DNA of 64,000 nt from JAOEGB01 sp041262585 (lineage in GTDB: Bacteria; Actinomycetota; Actinomycetes; Streptosporangiales; Streptosporangiaceae): NCBI RefSeq assembly GCF_041262585.1, contig NZ_JBGCBZ010000012.1, positions 62,001-126,000 on the forward strand, in the 5' to 3' direction. Shown here one piece after another: positions 9,210-17,902 of the stretch. How positions within the stretch are numbered: position 1 is the stretch's first letter; each line of letters opens with the position of its first letter. Made by a program: the position numbers and the translations under genes. The notes beneath the pieces are model-generated. The model was not told where the DNA came from, did no database searches, and saw only the letters and a program-made list of their open reading frames with translations.

Positions 9210-9410
9210 AGGTAAGAAACCCCCCAAGAGGTCACTATGGGAGGGTACGGCCTCTGGGCCACTTCGCGAAACCGATTGGGCACGGTCCGTTACGGTAGAT
9301 TTCGAAAGATCAGTCGACATGGCAGCTGATATCAAGACGAAATGACGGCATGAAAAGCCATCAGGCCTGGTCCTCACGCCTTCGCGGTCGAGCTACGGGC
9401 GTCTCGGACC

Positions 9411-9450
9411 TCTCGGAAAGCCCACCGGCCTCTCGGAAAGCCCACCGGGA
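9411..9450. repeat. 20-bp tandem duplication in the ligA - GGDEF/EAL gap
   Basis: Two adjacent copies of TCTCGGAAAGCCCACCGG plus 2 nt fill 9411-9450. The surrounding 319-bp gap (9210-9528) holds the promoter region of the GGDEF/EAL gene and the 3' flank of ligA; no other gene or structured RNA was seen there. Confidence 0.85.
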
Positions 9451-9528
9451 AGCCCGGCCGGCGAAGAGCCGAGGCCCGGCCATCGGGGGCTTCGCGCGGG
9501 CACGCGCCAGCGGCCCGAGCCGGCGCGG

Positions 9529-11718
9529 CTACTCCTCGGGCTTGACGGCCACGGCCTGAGCGGCTTCCGGGCCCTGATCGAGGAGGGTCCGGAAGCCCTG
9601 CTCGTCGAGGATCGGGACACCGAGCTTGACCGCCTTGTCGTACTTCGAGCCCGGACTCTCCCCGACGACCACGAAGCCGGTCTTCTTCGACACCGAGCTC
9701 GTCACCTTGCCGCCCCGGCTGGTGATGGCCTCGCTCGCCTCGTCGCGGCTGTAGGCCGCCAGCGTGCCGGTGACGACGAACGTGAGGCCCTCCAGCGTCC
9801 GAGGCCCCTGATCGGCGGGCGGCTCGTCCGCCATCTTGACACCGGCGGCTCGCCACCTGTCGACGATCTCGCGGTGCCAGTCGACCTCGAACCACTCCCT
9901 GACCGTGGCCGCGACCCGGGGGCCGATGCCTTCGACAGCGGCCAGCTCCTCCTCGGACGCGGCGGCGATCGCGTCGAGCGACCGGAACTCGTCGGCCAGC
10001 GCCCGGGCGGTCGGCGGACCGATGTGGCGGATGCTCAGCGCGACCAGCACCCGCCAGAGCGGCTGGGTCTTGGCCTTTTCGAGCTCCTCCAGCATCTTCT
10101 CGGCGTTCTTGCTCGGGACGCCGGCGATGGTGGCGAAGAACGACACGATCTTGGGCTCGCCGGTCTCGGGGTCGGTCTTCGGCAGGCCCGTCTCGGGGTC
10201 GCGCACGACCGACTTGATCGGCAGGAGCCGGTCGACCGTGAGGTCGAAGAGGTCCGCCTCGGTGCGGACCGGCGGCTCCTGCGGCGGTAGCGGCTGGGTG
10301 AGCGCGGTGGCCGCGACGTATCCCAGGCCCTCGATGTCGAACGCGTTGCGCCCGGCCGCGAAGAAGATCCGCTCGCGGAGCTGGGCGGGACAGGCACGCG
10401 CGTTGGGACAGCGCAGGTCGGCGTCGCCCTCCCGCTCGTAGGCCAGCTCGGTGCCGCATTCCGGGCAGAGCGTCGGCATCACGAACTCGCGCTCATGGCC
10501 GTCACGGAGATCCGCGACGGGCCCGACGATCTCCGGGATGACGTCGCCCGCCTTGCGCAACACCACCGTGTCGCCGATGAGCACGCCCTTGCGCACCACC
10601 TCGGACGCGTTGTGCAGGGTGGCCCGCTCCACGGTCGACCCGGCGACCACGATCGGCTTCATCACGCCGTACGGTGTGACGCGGCCGGTCCTCCCCACAC
10701 CGACCTGGATGTCGAGCAGCTTGGTGGTGACCTCCTCCGGCGGGTACTTGAACGCGATCGCCCACCGGGGCGCCTTGCTCGTGGAGCCGAGCTGCCGCTG
10801 CACGGCGATCCGGTCGACCTTGACCACCACGCCGTCGATCTCGTATTCGGGGTCGTGGCGGTGCTCGCGGTAGTAGGCGATGAAGTCACGGATCTCGTCG
10901 AGCGTGTTGACCACCTTGTAGCGGTCGCTGACCGGGAGGCCGAAGGCCGCGAGCCGGTCGTAGGTGTCCGACTGGGCCGTGGGGGGCTTCGCGCCCTCCC
11001 ACTTGCCGAAGCCGTGCACGATCATCCGGAGCGGCCGCTGCGCGGTGATCCGCGGGTCCTTCTGCCGCAGGGAACCGGCGGCCGAGTTGCGCGGGTTCGC
11101 GAACGGCTGTCTTCCCGCGTCCATGAGCTGCTCGTTCAGCCTCTTGAAGCCCTCGACGGGGAGGAAGACCTCGCCGCGCACCTCCAGCAGGTCGGGCACA
11201 TCGTCCCCGGCCAGCCGCTGCGGCACGTCACGCAGGGTGCGGACATTGGGCGTGACGTCCTCGCCGGTGCGCCCGTCACCCCGCGTCGCGGCCCGGACGA
11301 GGCGGCCCTTCTCGTAGACCAGCGCCACGGCCAGCCCGTCGATCTTCAGCTCGCAGAGATAAGGACCCGGATCGGCCTCGATGAGCCGCTCCGCCCGCGC
11401 CTGCCAGCCCGCCAGGTCGGCGTCGCTGAACGCGTTGTCGAGACTTTCCATCCGCTGGAGGTGCGCGACCGCGGCGAACTCGGTCGAGATCGGCGCCCCG
11501 ACCTTCTGCGTCGGCGAGTCGGGAGTCCGCAGGTCGGGATGTTCCTCTTCGAGCGCCCGGATCTCCCGCATCCACGTGTCGTACTCCGCGTCGCTCACCG
11601 TCGGCGAGTCGAGGACGTGGTAGCGCCAGTTGGCGTCCTCGACCAGCTCCGCCAGCTCCGCGTGCCGCTCCCGCGCCGCCGACGGCGCGCCCTCCAACTC
11701 GTTCAGCCGATCGCTCAC
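9529..11718 (-). CDS. ligA: NAD-dependent DNA ligase
   Basis: Seals nicks during replication and repair using NAD+. The 729-residue protein has the adenylation domain with the catalytic lysine in CELKIDGLA (K125), the OB fold (RTGRVTPYGVMKPIVV), a four-cysteine zinc finger (CPECG...CPNARACPAQ), helix-hairpin-helix repeats (AVEGIGPRVAATV) and a C-terminal BRCT domain. A short insertion of acidic and Pro residues lies just before KIVSFFATIAG. Length and motif order are normal, and it should be the housekeeping ligase. Confidence 0.97.
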   Translation of the reverse strand: MSDRLNELEGAPSAARERHAELAELVEDANWRYHVLDSPTVSDAEYDTWMREIRALEEEHPDLRTPDSPTQKVGAPISTEFAAVAHLQRMESLDNAFSDADLAGWQARAERLIEADPGPYLCELKIDGLAVALVYEKGRLVRAATRGDGRTGEDVTPNVRTLRDVPQRLAGDDVPDLLEVRGEVFLPVEGFKRLNEQLMDAGRQPFANPRNSAAGSLRQKDPRITAQRPLRMIVHGFGKWEGAKPPTAQSDTYDRLAAFGLPVSDRYKVVNTLDEIRDFIAYYREHRHDPEYEIDGVVVKVDRIAVQRQLGSTSKAPRWAIAFKYPPEEVTTKLLDIQVGVGRTGRVTPYGVMKPIVVAGSTVERATLHNASEVVRKGVLIGDTVVLRKAGDVIPEIVGPVADLRDGHEREFVMPTLCPECGTELAYEREGDADLRCPNARACPAQLRERIFFAAGRNAFDIEGLGYVAATALTQPLPPQEPPVRTEADLFDLTVDRLLPIKSVVRDPETGLPKTDPETGEPKIVSFFATIAGVPSKNAEKMLEELEKAKTQPLWRVLVALSIRHIGPPTARALADEFRSLDAIAAASEEELAAVEGIGPRVAATVREWFEVDWHREIVDRWRAAGVKMADEPPADQGPRTLEGLTFVVTGTLAAYSRDEASEAITSRGGKVTSSVSKKTGFVVVGESPGSKYDKAVKLGVPILDEQGFRTLLDQGPEAAQAVAVKPEE

Positions 11719-11885
11719 GTCGCCCGTCTCCCCTCGTCAACCCAGAGAAACCGTATCGCCGACCACTGACAATCTTCCCTCCCGCATCGTGCTCAGGGTC
11801 TGTGCGCCCGGCTTCCCGTCCGAGTCTCCCCGGCTCGGGCCCAAGGAACGACCGGAACCGCACTCTCGGGGGGAGCCGCACCTCT

Positions 11886-11925
11886 TCGCGGGAGCCGTAC
11901 CGAGGACGATGTACGGCTCCCGCGA
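11886..11925. terminator. Perfect 15-bp hairpin upstream of ligA
   Basis: TCGCGGGAGCCGTAC pairs perfectly with GTACGGCTCCCGCGA around a 10-nt loop. It sits about 80 nt beyond the stop of the small ORF at 12006-12206 and about 170 nt upstream of the ligA start, so it most likely ends transcription from the metE-like gene. There is no T-tract on either side. Confidence 0.7.
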
Positions 11926-12005
11926 TCAGAGGCGGTCCGATCCAGGAGTACGGCAGGCCGCTTGCGGCCGGCTTTCATCCCCGCTGAACGGGAACGATCG
12001 CGGGC

Positions 12006-12206
12006 TCAGCCGCCCTGGGACCAGACGCCCTCCCATCCCGAGCACCTGCCGGTGACCTTGACGGCGGTTCCCCGGCAGACCTTGACCTTGGCGAAGAGCA
12101 TGTAGCCCGCGTTCACCCGGAACGCGCGCGGCGTCGACTGGGAGCAGTTCTTGAAGGTCGCCGTCCGGTACTTCCCCTGGTCCGTCAGCCCTTGATCTTC
12201 GCCCAC
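12006..12206 (-). CDS. Small hypothetical Cys-containing protein
   Basis: A 66-codon frame starting at GTG 12206, with AGGAG about 12 nt upstream, immediately after the metE-like gene. The product (starts VGEDQGLTDQGKYRTATFKN, ends SGWEGVWSQGG) has three cysteines and no signal peptide. It could be a real small gene or the tail of a decayed exported protein, because the frame also stays open upstream inside the metE-like gene. I do not recognise the family. Confidence 0.35.
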   Translation of the reverse strand: MGEDQGLTDQGKYRTATFKNCSQSTPRAFRVNAGYMLFAKVKVCRGTAVKVTGRCSGWEGVWSQGG

Positions 12207-12217
12207 GAGGGACGGGC

Positions 12218-13420
12218 CTACTCCTGAGGGTCGTCCCGGAGCACGCGCGCCGCCTCCCGGCACGCGACCAGCGCCGCCCGGGCGTACTTCGGAGACGCTC
12301 CGGCGAGCCCGCATGCCGGGGTGAGCACGATCTGCTCGGCGAGCCGCGCGGGCGCGAACCCCAGGCGCCGCCACAGCCCGACCGCGGGCTTGGCCACCAC
12401 TCCCACGTCGGGCAGGCGGGTGTCCGTGCCGGGCACGACTCCGAGAAACAGCGCCGTTCCGGCCTCGATCGCCTCGCCGATCCGGTCCTCGTCCGCGCGC
12501 CGCAGCAGCGACGCGTCGAGGGAGATCCCGCGCGCGCCCGCCGTACGGAGCACCCGGAAGGGCACGCCCGGCGCGCAGCAGTGCACGATCGGGAACACCC
12601 CCGCGTCAGCACCAGCCCGAGAACCCGCGGCACCGGCGGCAGCCCCGGCCTCAGCCGTCCCGACCCCGGTCAGGCCTCCCGGCCCGCCACGTGTCTCCGG
12701 CGTTCCGAACGCCTCCGGCATGCCGTATGGCTGCGGCACGCCGTTCCCCGGCCACGCGTCGGTGCGCTCAGCGGCCGGTGCGAGGGCCGACAGGACGGTG
12801 CGGAGCCGTTCCGCCGCGATGGCGGGCTCGACGGCGGCGAGCCGTCCGAAGCCGGACGCGGTCGGCACGGTCCCCGCGAGCACTCCCGGCAGCCCCGGCT
12901 CGTCGAGCTGCACGACCAGACGGGCCCCCGGAACCCTGCCGCGGACGTCCGCGACGTGCTGGGCCAGCCCTTCGGCCAGGGACTCAACCAGGTCACGTAC
13001 GGCTCCCGCGTCCGCGAGCACCTTGTCGCCGTACCGCAGCTCGATCGCCCCGGCGAGCGTCCACGGGCCGCACACCTGGATCTTCAGCGGGCCCTCATAC
13101 CCCTGGGCGGCCTCCTCCAGGCCGTCGAGATCGCGGCGCAGGTGGTCGCGGGCCCGCTTGGCGTCGCGGCCCGGCCGATCGGTGAGCCGCCACCCGGAGG
13201 GCTGGACCTCGACGGGCAGCTCCACGAGCAGCGACGCGCCCCGGCCGATCATGTCCGCGCCGACTCCCCTGTCGGGAAGCTCCGGAAGGTACGGCATGGG
13301 CAGCTCGCCGAAGGCCACCTGGAGCGCCGCCAGATGGTCCTCACCGGGGTACGACCCCACACCCGTGGCCGTGGCCCCGTCCCAGGGAAAGTCATTCACG
13401 AGGTCTAGCTTAGGGAACAT
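12218..13420 (-). CDS. MetE-like (cobalamin-independent methionine synthase C-terminal domain) protein
   Basis: A 400-residue protein resembling the catalytic half of cobalamin-independent methionine synthase (ATATGVGSYPG near the start, IVHCCAPG and LTPACGLAG for zinc and substrate). It lacks the N-terminal half of true MetE, as do many actinomycete stand-alone versions whose substrate is uncertain. A low-complexity Gly/Ala/Thr-rich insertion (about residues 240-290) interrupts the barrel. ATG at 13420 has GGTGAG upstream and overlaps the ATG of the divergent metallo-hydrolase gene; GTG at 13399 is the alternative. It lies near mnmA and a cysteine desulfurase, a sulfur-related neighbourhood. 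Confidence 0.8.
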   Translation of the reverse strand: MFPKLDLVNDFPWDGATATGVGSYPGEDHLAALQVAFGELPMPYLPELPDRGVGADMIGRGASLLVELPVEVQPSGWRLTDRPGRDAKRARDHLRRDLDGLEEAAQGYEGPLKIQVCGPWTLAGAIELRYGDKVLADAGAVRDLVESLAEGLAQHVADVRGRVPGARLVVQLDEPGLPGVLAGTVPTASGFGRLAAVEPAIAAERLRTVLSALAPAAERTDAWPGNGVPQPYGMPEAFGTPETRGGPGGLTGVGTAEAGAAAGAAGSRAGADAGVFPIVHCCAPGVPFRVLRTAGARGISLDASLLRRADEDRIGEAIEAGTALFLGVVPGTDTRLPDVGVVAKPAVGLWRRLGFAPARLAEQIVLTPACGLAGASPKYARAALVACREAARVLRDDPQE

Positions 13421-14051
13421 GAAACTCACCAAACTCGGGCACGCGTGCTGGCGGCTGGAGAAGGACGGGTCGACGCTGGTCATCGACCCGGGGACCCTCA
13501 GCGTGGGCTCCCCCCTCGACGGGGCCGCGGCGGTGCTGATCACCCACGAACACTTCGACCACTTCGACGCCGAGCAGCTGAGGAAGGCGGGCCCCGGCCT
13601 GGAGGTGTGGACCTGCCAGGCCGTGGCGGACCAGCTCGGCGACATTCCGGCGAAGGTCCAGGTCGTGCGGGACGGCGACACCTTCAGCACCGCTGGATTC
13701 AGCGTGAAGGCGATCGGCGAATGGCATGCCCTCATCCGCCCCGACATACCGATCGGCCAGAACGTGGGCTTCCTGGTGGACGAGGAGGTCTTCTACCCCG
13801 GCGACGCGTTGACACCCCCCGCCGTGGAGATCCCCACGCTGCTCGCTCCGACGAACGCCCCCTGGCTGAAGCTTTCCGAACTCATCGAATACCTGCGCCT
13901 GGTCCGCCCGGCCCGGGCGTACTCCACGCATGACGGCCTGGTCAACGAGATCGGCCAGAAGCTGTACGGCAACTGGCTGGAAATGGAAGGTGAGACGCAG
14001 AAGGCTGAGTTCCGCCACATCTCGGTCGGCGACTCCGTCGAGCTCCCGTAG
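13419..14051 (+). CDS. MBL-fold metallo-hydrolase (UlaG/YtnP-like)
   Basis: A 210-residue metallo-beta-lactamase-fold hydrolase with the metal motif THEHFDHFD (HxHxDH) and the downstream VFYPGDALTPP aspartate region. It begins MKLTKLGHACWRLEKDG, typical of small UlaG-like proteins of unknown substrate. Its ATG overlaps the ATG of the divergent metE-like gene (the two start codons share the bases of CATG), so promoters for each must lie inside the other gene or the mRNAs are leaderless. Confidence 0.85.
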   Translation: MKLTKLGHACWRLEKDGSTLVIDPGTLSVGSPLDGAAAVLITHEHFDHFDAEQLRKAGPGLEVWTCQAVADQLGDIPAKVQVVRDGDTFSTAGFSVKAIGEWHALIRPDIPIGQNVGFLVDEEVFYPGDALTPPAVEIPTLLAPTNAPWLKLSELIEYLRLVRPARAYSTHDGLVNEIGQKLYGNWLEMEGETQKAEFRHISVGDSVELP

Positions 14052-14100
14052 GACCCGATCAGGACCCGATCAGGACCCGATCAGGACCCGGCCAGGACCG
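14051..14100. repeat. 11-bp tandem repeat between convergent genes
   Basis: GGACCCGATCA is repeated three times exactly and once with two changes, then partly, starting at the last base of the metallo-hydrolase stop codon and ending next to the mnmA stop codon. No hairpin terminator was seen between these convergent genes; the repeat is all that separates them. Confidence 0.9.
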
Positions 14101-14101
14101 T

Positions 14102-15187
14102 TCAGGCCGCCGAGGCGATCGTGGCGGAGCCGATGACCGTGTCGCCGTCGTACAGGACGGCGCCCTGGCCCGCCGCGACGCCCGTGGCCGGGGCGTCGAG
14201 CTCGATGTGCAGCGAGTCGCCCGAGAGCTGGGCGCGGCAGCCGTACACCTCGCCGTGCGCGCGCAGCTGCACCGTGCATGTGATCGGCTCGTACGGCTCC
14301 CGCACCGGGCCGTTCCAGATGGGCCGCTCACCCACGATGCTCCGGACTTCCAGGGACGTCCGGGGCCCGACGGTGACCGTGTTGGAGACCGGCTCGATCG
14401 AGAGCACGTAGCGAGGCCGTCCGTCGGCGGCCGGACGGTCGATGTGCAGGCCCTTCCGCTGCCCGACCGTGAAGCCGTAGGCGCCCTCGTGGCTGCCGAC
14501 GACCTGCCCGGTGAGCGCGTCGACGATCGGCCCATCGGCGGCCCCGAGCCGCTCAGCGAGGAACGCCCGCGTGTTGCCGTCGGCGATGAAGCACACGTCG
14601 TGACTGTCGGGCTTGTCCGCCACGGTCAGTCCGCGGCGGGCGGCCTCGGCGCGCACCTCCGCCTTCGTGGAGTCGCCCAGCGGGAAGATCGCGTGAGAGA
14701 GCTGCTTGCGGGTGAGCACTCCCAGCACGTACGACTGGTCCTTGCCCTCGTCCACACTGCGCCGCAGGACGCCGCCGGAGAGCCGGGCGTGGTGGCCGGT
14801 GGCGACGGCGTCGAAGCCGAGCGCCAGCGCCCGGTCGAGCACCGCCTCGAACTTGATCTTCTCGTTGCAGCGCAGGCACGGGTTGGGCGTGCGGCCCGCG
14901 GCGTACTCGCTGACGAAGTCCTCGACCACGTCGCGGTGGAACCGTTCGGCCATGTCCCAGACGTAGAACGGGATGCCGATCACGTCGGCGGCCCGGCGGG
15001 CGTCGCGGGCGTCCTCGAGCGTGCAGCAGCCGCGGGCGCCGGTGCGGTAGGACTGGGGATTCGACGACAGCGCGAGGTGAACGCCGGTCACGTCGTGACC
15101 CGCCTCGGCGATCCGGGCGGCGGCCACGGCGGAGTCCACGCCACCCGACATGGCGGCGAGCACGCGAAGCCTCTGTGTGGGACTCAT
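14102..15187 (-). CDS. mnmA: tRNA-specific 2-thiouridylase
   Basis: Thiolates uridine 34 of Lys, Glu and Gln tRNAs. The 361-residue protein has the PP-loop SGGVDS at 14-19 and the two catalytic cysteines in NPCLRCN (C104) and DVCFIAD (C199). The sulfur should come from the cysteine desulfurase at 16645-17799 on the same strand, although a DUF695 gene on the opposite strand now lies between them. Repeat array 2 begins 70 bp upstream of the start. Confidence 0.96.
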   Translation of the reverse strand: MSPTQRLRVLAAMSGGVDSAVAAARIAEAGHDVTGVHLALSSNPQSYRTGARGCCTLEDARDARRAADVIGIPFYVWDMAERFHRDVVEDFVSEYAAGRTPNPCLRCNEKIKFEAVLDRALALGFDAVATGHHARLSGGVLRRSVDEGKDQSYVLGVLTRKQLSHAIFPLGDSTKAEVRAEAARRGLTVADKPDSHDVCFIADGNTRAFLAERLGAADGPIVDALTGQVVGSHEGAYGFTVGQRKGLHIDRPAADGRPRYVLSIEPVSNTVTVGPRTSLEVRSIVGERPIWNGPVREPYEPITCTVQLRAHGEVYGCRAQLSGDSLHIELDAPATGVAAGQGAVLYDGDTVIGSATIASAA

Positions 15188-15256
15188 AACCCTTTGAGAT
15201 TACCCGTACGGCGGGCAAGGCGGCTCAGCCTCGTCGGGCATCCGGGGGGAACATGC

Positions 15257-15371
15257 GCATGATCACGCCGCGTGTAGTCGCTCCTCACGCACCCGAGCCG
15301 GGAACATGTGCATGATCACGTCAGGAGGAGCGGCCGATCGGAGCGCTTCTCAGGAATGTGTGCATGATCAC
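15257..15371 (+). repeat. Array 2 of the TGCATGATCAC repeat family (3 cores)
   Basis: Cores with ATG on the plus strand at 15259, 15312 and 15364 (spacings 53 and 52 bp), each preceded by a GGGAA/GGAA-type purine stretch. The first ATG encodes MITPRVVAPHAPEPGTCA and stops at a TGA overlapping the second ATG (15312-15315). The second ATG stays in frame through the third core into the DUF695 gene at 15426. The array lies between divergent mnmA and the DUF695 gene, with the ATG strand matching the DUF695 gene. Confidence 0.85.
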
Positions 15372-15425
15372 GCCGGAGGTGGTCGCGTTGGCACTGGGTG
15401 GGGCGGCCTGGGAGGATGCGTGGTC

Positions 15426-16466
15426 ATGCGACTGTTCGGGCGCAAAAGCGAGCCGGTCGAGCCGGCGGAGGCCATTGACGACTTCTGGACCTGGTGGCGG
15501 GAGACCCGTCCCCGGATCGACGCGCATGTCGAGGCTGAGGAGGCGGAGGCGCTCGCGGAGCTGATCGGCGGCGCCGTCACGGCCCTGCACCCGGACCTCG
15601 TCTGGGAGATCGCGCCGGGCCGTACGGCGCGGCATGCCCTGGTGGTCAGCGCCTCGGGCGATCCCGAGTTGCGGTCCTTCGCCCACAGGTGGGCGCTCGC
15701 CGCGCCGGCGGCCGACGACCTCTGGGAGTTCCACCCCTCCCGCCAGGCCAACCCGCAGGCGGCGGAGCTCGCGGTCGAGGTCGGCGGGCGGGAGTTCGGA
15801 CTGGAGGGGCTGGTGCTTGGCCTCCGCGTCCCGCCCGGCACGCCCCGCGTGGACGTTTCCGCCTTCCACCCGATATTTCCGGATATCGATGACGAGACCC
15901 GGATGGAAGCCACCCTCATCGCCCTCGACTGGCTGCTCGGGGAGGACGAGGTGGCCAGGTGGGTGGGCGACATCGTCGCGGCCGAGTTCGAGCCCATCGA
16001 CGCCATCCCCGCGATCCACCTGCCGGCCGTGGTCGCCGACGTGGCCGGGGGATTCAAGGACGAGCAGTGGGCGTTGCTCGAAGGCCAGACGGCGACGGGC
16101 GGGCGCCTGATCGCCGCCGCGCGCTATCCCCTCCGCCCGGTCGACTACCCGCTGTTCGACCAGCACATCACGATCACTGTGCCGTACGAGCACTCCGACG
16201 AGGACGGGCTGCCCTCGGGGGCCTCGCTGCAGGGCCTCCGCGACTTCGAGGAGCGGCTCGCGGGCCGCCTGGGCAAGCTGGGCTCGGCCGTGCTGGCCGC
16301 CCATCTCAGCGCGGAGGGCAACCGGGTGCTGCACGTCTACGCCGACCCGGCGGGCGATTCCGCCCTCCTGCTGAAGGAGCTCGCCGGGACCTGGCAGGAG
16401 GGCCGCCCGCGCGTCGACGTGGAGAACGACCCGTCCTGGAGCGCGGTCGCCCACTTCCTGACCTGA
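15426..16466 (+). CDS. DUF695-like domain protein
   Basis: A soluble protein of 346 residues starting MRLFGRKSEPVEPAEAIDDF. The N-terminal half (FWTWWRETRPRIDAHVEAEE, then DLWEFHPSRQANPQ) looks like DUF695 domains, which have no known activity. ATG 15426 has GGGAGG 10 nt upstream. The frame is open further upstream to an ATG in repeat array 2 (15312), which would add 38 residues of repeat-derived sequence. The family assignment is moderate. Confidence 0.75.
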   Translation: MRLFGRKSEPVEPAEAIDDFWTWWRETRPRIDAHVEAEEAEALAELIGGAVTALHPDLVWEIAPGRTARHALVVSASGDPELRSFAHRWALAAPAADDLWEFHPSRQANPQAAELAVEVGGREFGLEGLVLGLRVPPGTPRVDVSAFHPIFPDIDDETRMEATLIALDWLLGEDEVARWVGDIVAAEFEPIDAIPAIHLPAVVADVAGGFKDEQWALLEGQTATGGRLIAAARYPLRPVDYPLFDQHITITVPYEHSDEDGLPSGASLQGLRDFEERLAGRLGKLGSAVLAAHLSAEGNRVLHVYADPAGDSALLLKELAGTWQEGRPRVDVENDPSWSAVAHFLT

Positions 16467-16594
16467 GCTTCCGCCCGTCACCGGCGCCTCCGGAGTCCCG
16501 GGCACGGCCTCGCCCGTGGACTGGACTCACAGCACGGCGCACGGACTCACAGCGCGGCGCGGAGAGCCTGCGAGCGGCCCGCGGCGCGGCGGCT

Positions 16595-16662
16595 CAGGAC
16601 AGGCCGGGCGTCAGAAGAGGCCGGGTGTCAGGAGAGGCCGGGTGTCAGGAGAGGCCCGCGCG
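16595..16662. repeat. 17-bp tandem repeat overlapping the desulfurase 3' end
   Basis: Four 17-bp units based on CAGGAGAGGCCGGGTGT lie end to end; the third ends on the first base of the cysteine desulfurase stop codon and the fourth covers its last codons. The unit therefore supplies both the end of the gene and its 3' flank between the convergent DUF695 and desulfurase genes. Confidence 0.85.
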
Positions 16663-17799
16663 GCGGGCGCGCTCGACGACGTGGCCGATGACCTCGGCCA
16701 CGCGGTCGACGTCCGCCTCCGTCGAGGTGTGGCCCAGGGAGAAACGCAGCGAACCGCGGGCCCGCGCGCCGTCCTGCCCCATCGCCAGCAGCACGTGGGA
16801 CGGCTGCGCCACGCCGGCCGAGCAGGCGGAGCCGGTCGAGCACTCCACTCCCTTGGCGTCCAGCAGCATGAGCAGCGCGTCGCCCTCGCAGCCCGGGAAC
16901 GAGAAGTGCGCGTTCCCCGGCAGCCGCTCGACGGGATGGCCGTTGAGGATCACGTCCGGAACGGCCTGCCGTACGCGATCGATGAGGTCGTCGCGCAGAA
17001 CGGACAGCCGCTCGGCGATGGCCGGGCGGCGCTCCACCGCGGCGTGGACGGCCGCCGCGAACCCTGCGATGGCCGGCGCGTCGAGAGTGCCCGACCTGAT
17101 GTCACGCTCCTGGCCTCCGCCGTGGAGCACGGGCACCGGGTCGACCCCGCGGGCCAGCAGCAACGCCCCGGTCCCGATGGGGCCGCCCACCTTGTGCGCG
17201 GAGACGGTCATGGCGTCGACCCCCGACTCCGCGAACGACACCGGGAGCTGGCCGACGGCCTGCACGGCGTCGGTGTGGAACGGGATGCCGTGGTCGTGCG
17301 CGATGGCGGCCAGCACGCGGACCGGCTGGATGGTCCCGACCTCGTTGTTGGCCCACATCACGCTGACGAGCGCGACGTCGCCGGGGTCGCGGGCGATGGC
17401 GGCGCGCAGCGTGTCGGGGTGGACCCGCCCGTGCTCGTCGACCTCCAGGAGTTCGACCTTCGCGCCGTGGTGGTCCCCCAGCCAGTGCGCCGGGTCGAGA
17501 GCGGCGTGGTGCTCCACCGCGCTGATCAGGATCCTCGGCCGCTTCCTCGCCCAGAACAGGCCCTTGATGGCCAGGTTGTCGGCTTCGGTGCCGCCCGCTG
17601 TGAACACGACCTCGCTGGGCCGGGCGCCGAGCGCGCACGCGATGGTCTCGCGGGACTCCTCCACCACCCTGCGCGTGCGACGGCCGGTCGCGTGCAGGGA
17701 CGAGGCGTTGCCGACCTGACCCAGCTGTGCGGTCATGGCCTCGATCGCCTCCGGCAGCATCGGCGTGGTCGAGGCATGGTCCAGATACGCAGTTCCCAC
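16645..17799 (-). CDS. Cysteine desulfurase (IscS/NifS family)
   Basis: A PLP enzyme that removes sulfur from cysteine as a protein persulfide. It carries the PLP-binding lysine in SAHKVGGPIGTG (K203 counted from the chosen start) and the catalytic cysteine in ECSTGSACSAG (C326). GTG 17799 is preferred because GGGAGG lies 4 nt upstream and YLDHASTTP then begins at the usual position; the frame is open to ATG 17829. It is the probable sulfur donor for MnmA. It is divergent from a TetR gene, so its promoter is close to the TetR operator. Confidence 0.94.
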   Translation of the reverse strand: MGTAYLDHASTTPMLPEAIEAMTAQLGQVGNASSLHATGRRTRRVVEESRETIACALGARPSEVVFTAGGTEADNLAIKGLFWARKRPRILISAVEHHAALDPAHWLGDHHGAKVELLEVDEHGRVHPDTLRAAIARDPGDVALVSVMWANNEVGTIQPVRVLAAIAHDHGIPFHTDAVQAVGQLPVSFAESGVDAMTVSAHKVGGPIGTGALLLARGVDPVPVLHGGGQERDIRSGTLDAPAIAGFAAAVHAAVERRPAIAERLSVLRDDLIDRVRQAVPDVILNGHPVERLPGNAHFSFPGCEGDALLMLLDAKGVECSTGSACSAGVAQPSHVLLAMGQDGARARGSLRFSLGHTSTEADVDRVAEVIGHVVERARRAGLS

Positions 17800-17865
17800 G
17801 GCCCCTCCCAGATTCGCCCGGCGAACCAAGCGTATCCGTGCCGCGGAACGATGCCATCCCCCGGA

Positions 17866-17896
17866 TTGGACGACTCAACCGTCCAGACGGTACAGT
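17866..17896 (+). promoter_or_regulatory. Promoter and operator of the TetR gene
   Basis: TTGGAC at 17866-17871 and TACAGT at 17891-17896 form a plausible promoter with a 19-bp spacer. Between and overlapping them lies a perfect inverted repeat, ACCGTC-CA-GACGGT (17878-17891). It is 12 bp upstream of the tetR start and within 80 bp of the divergent cysteine desulfurase start, a typical autorepression layout. Confidence 0.6.
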
Positions 17897-17902
17897 AAGC
17901 CC

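Noticed and set aside
12321..13418. N-terminal extension of the metallo-hydrolase frame back to 12321
   Set aside because: The extension is the antisense of the metE-like gene and is Ser/Arg/Pro-rich; the MBL domain begins at MKLTKLGHACW.
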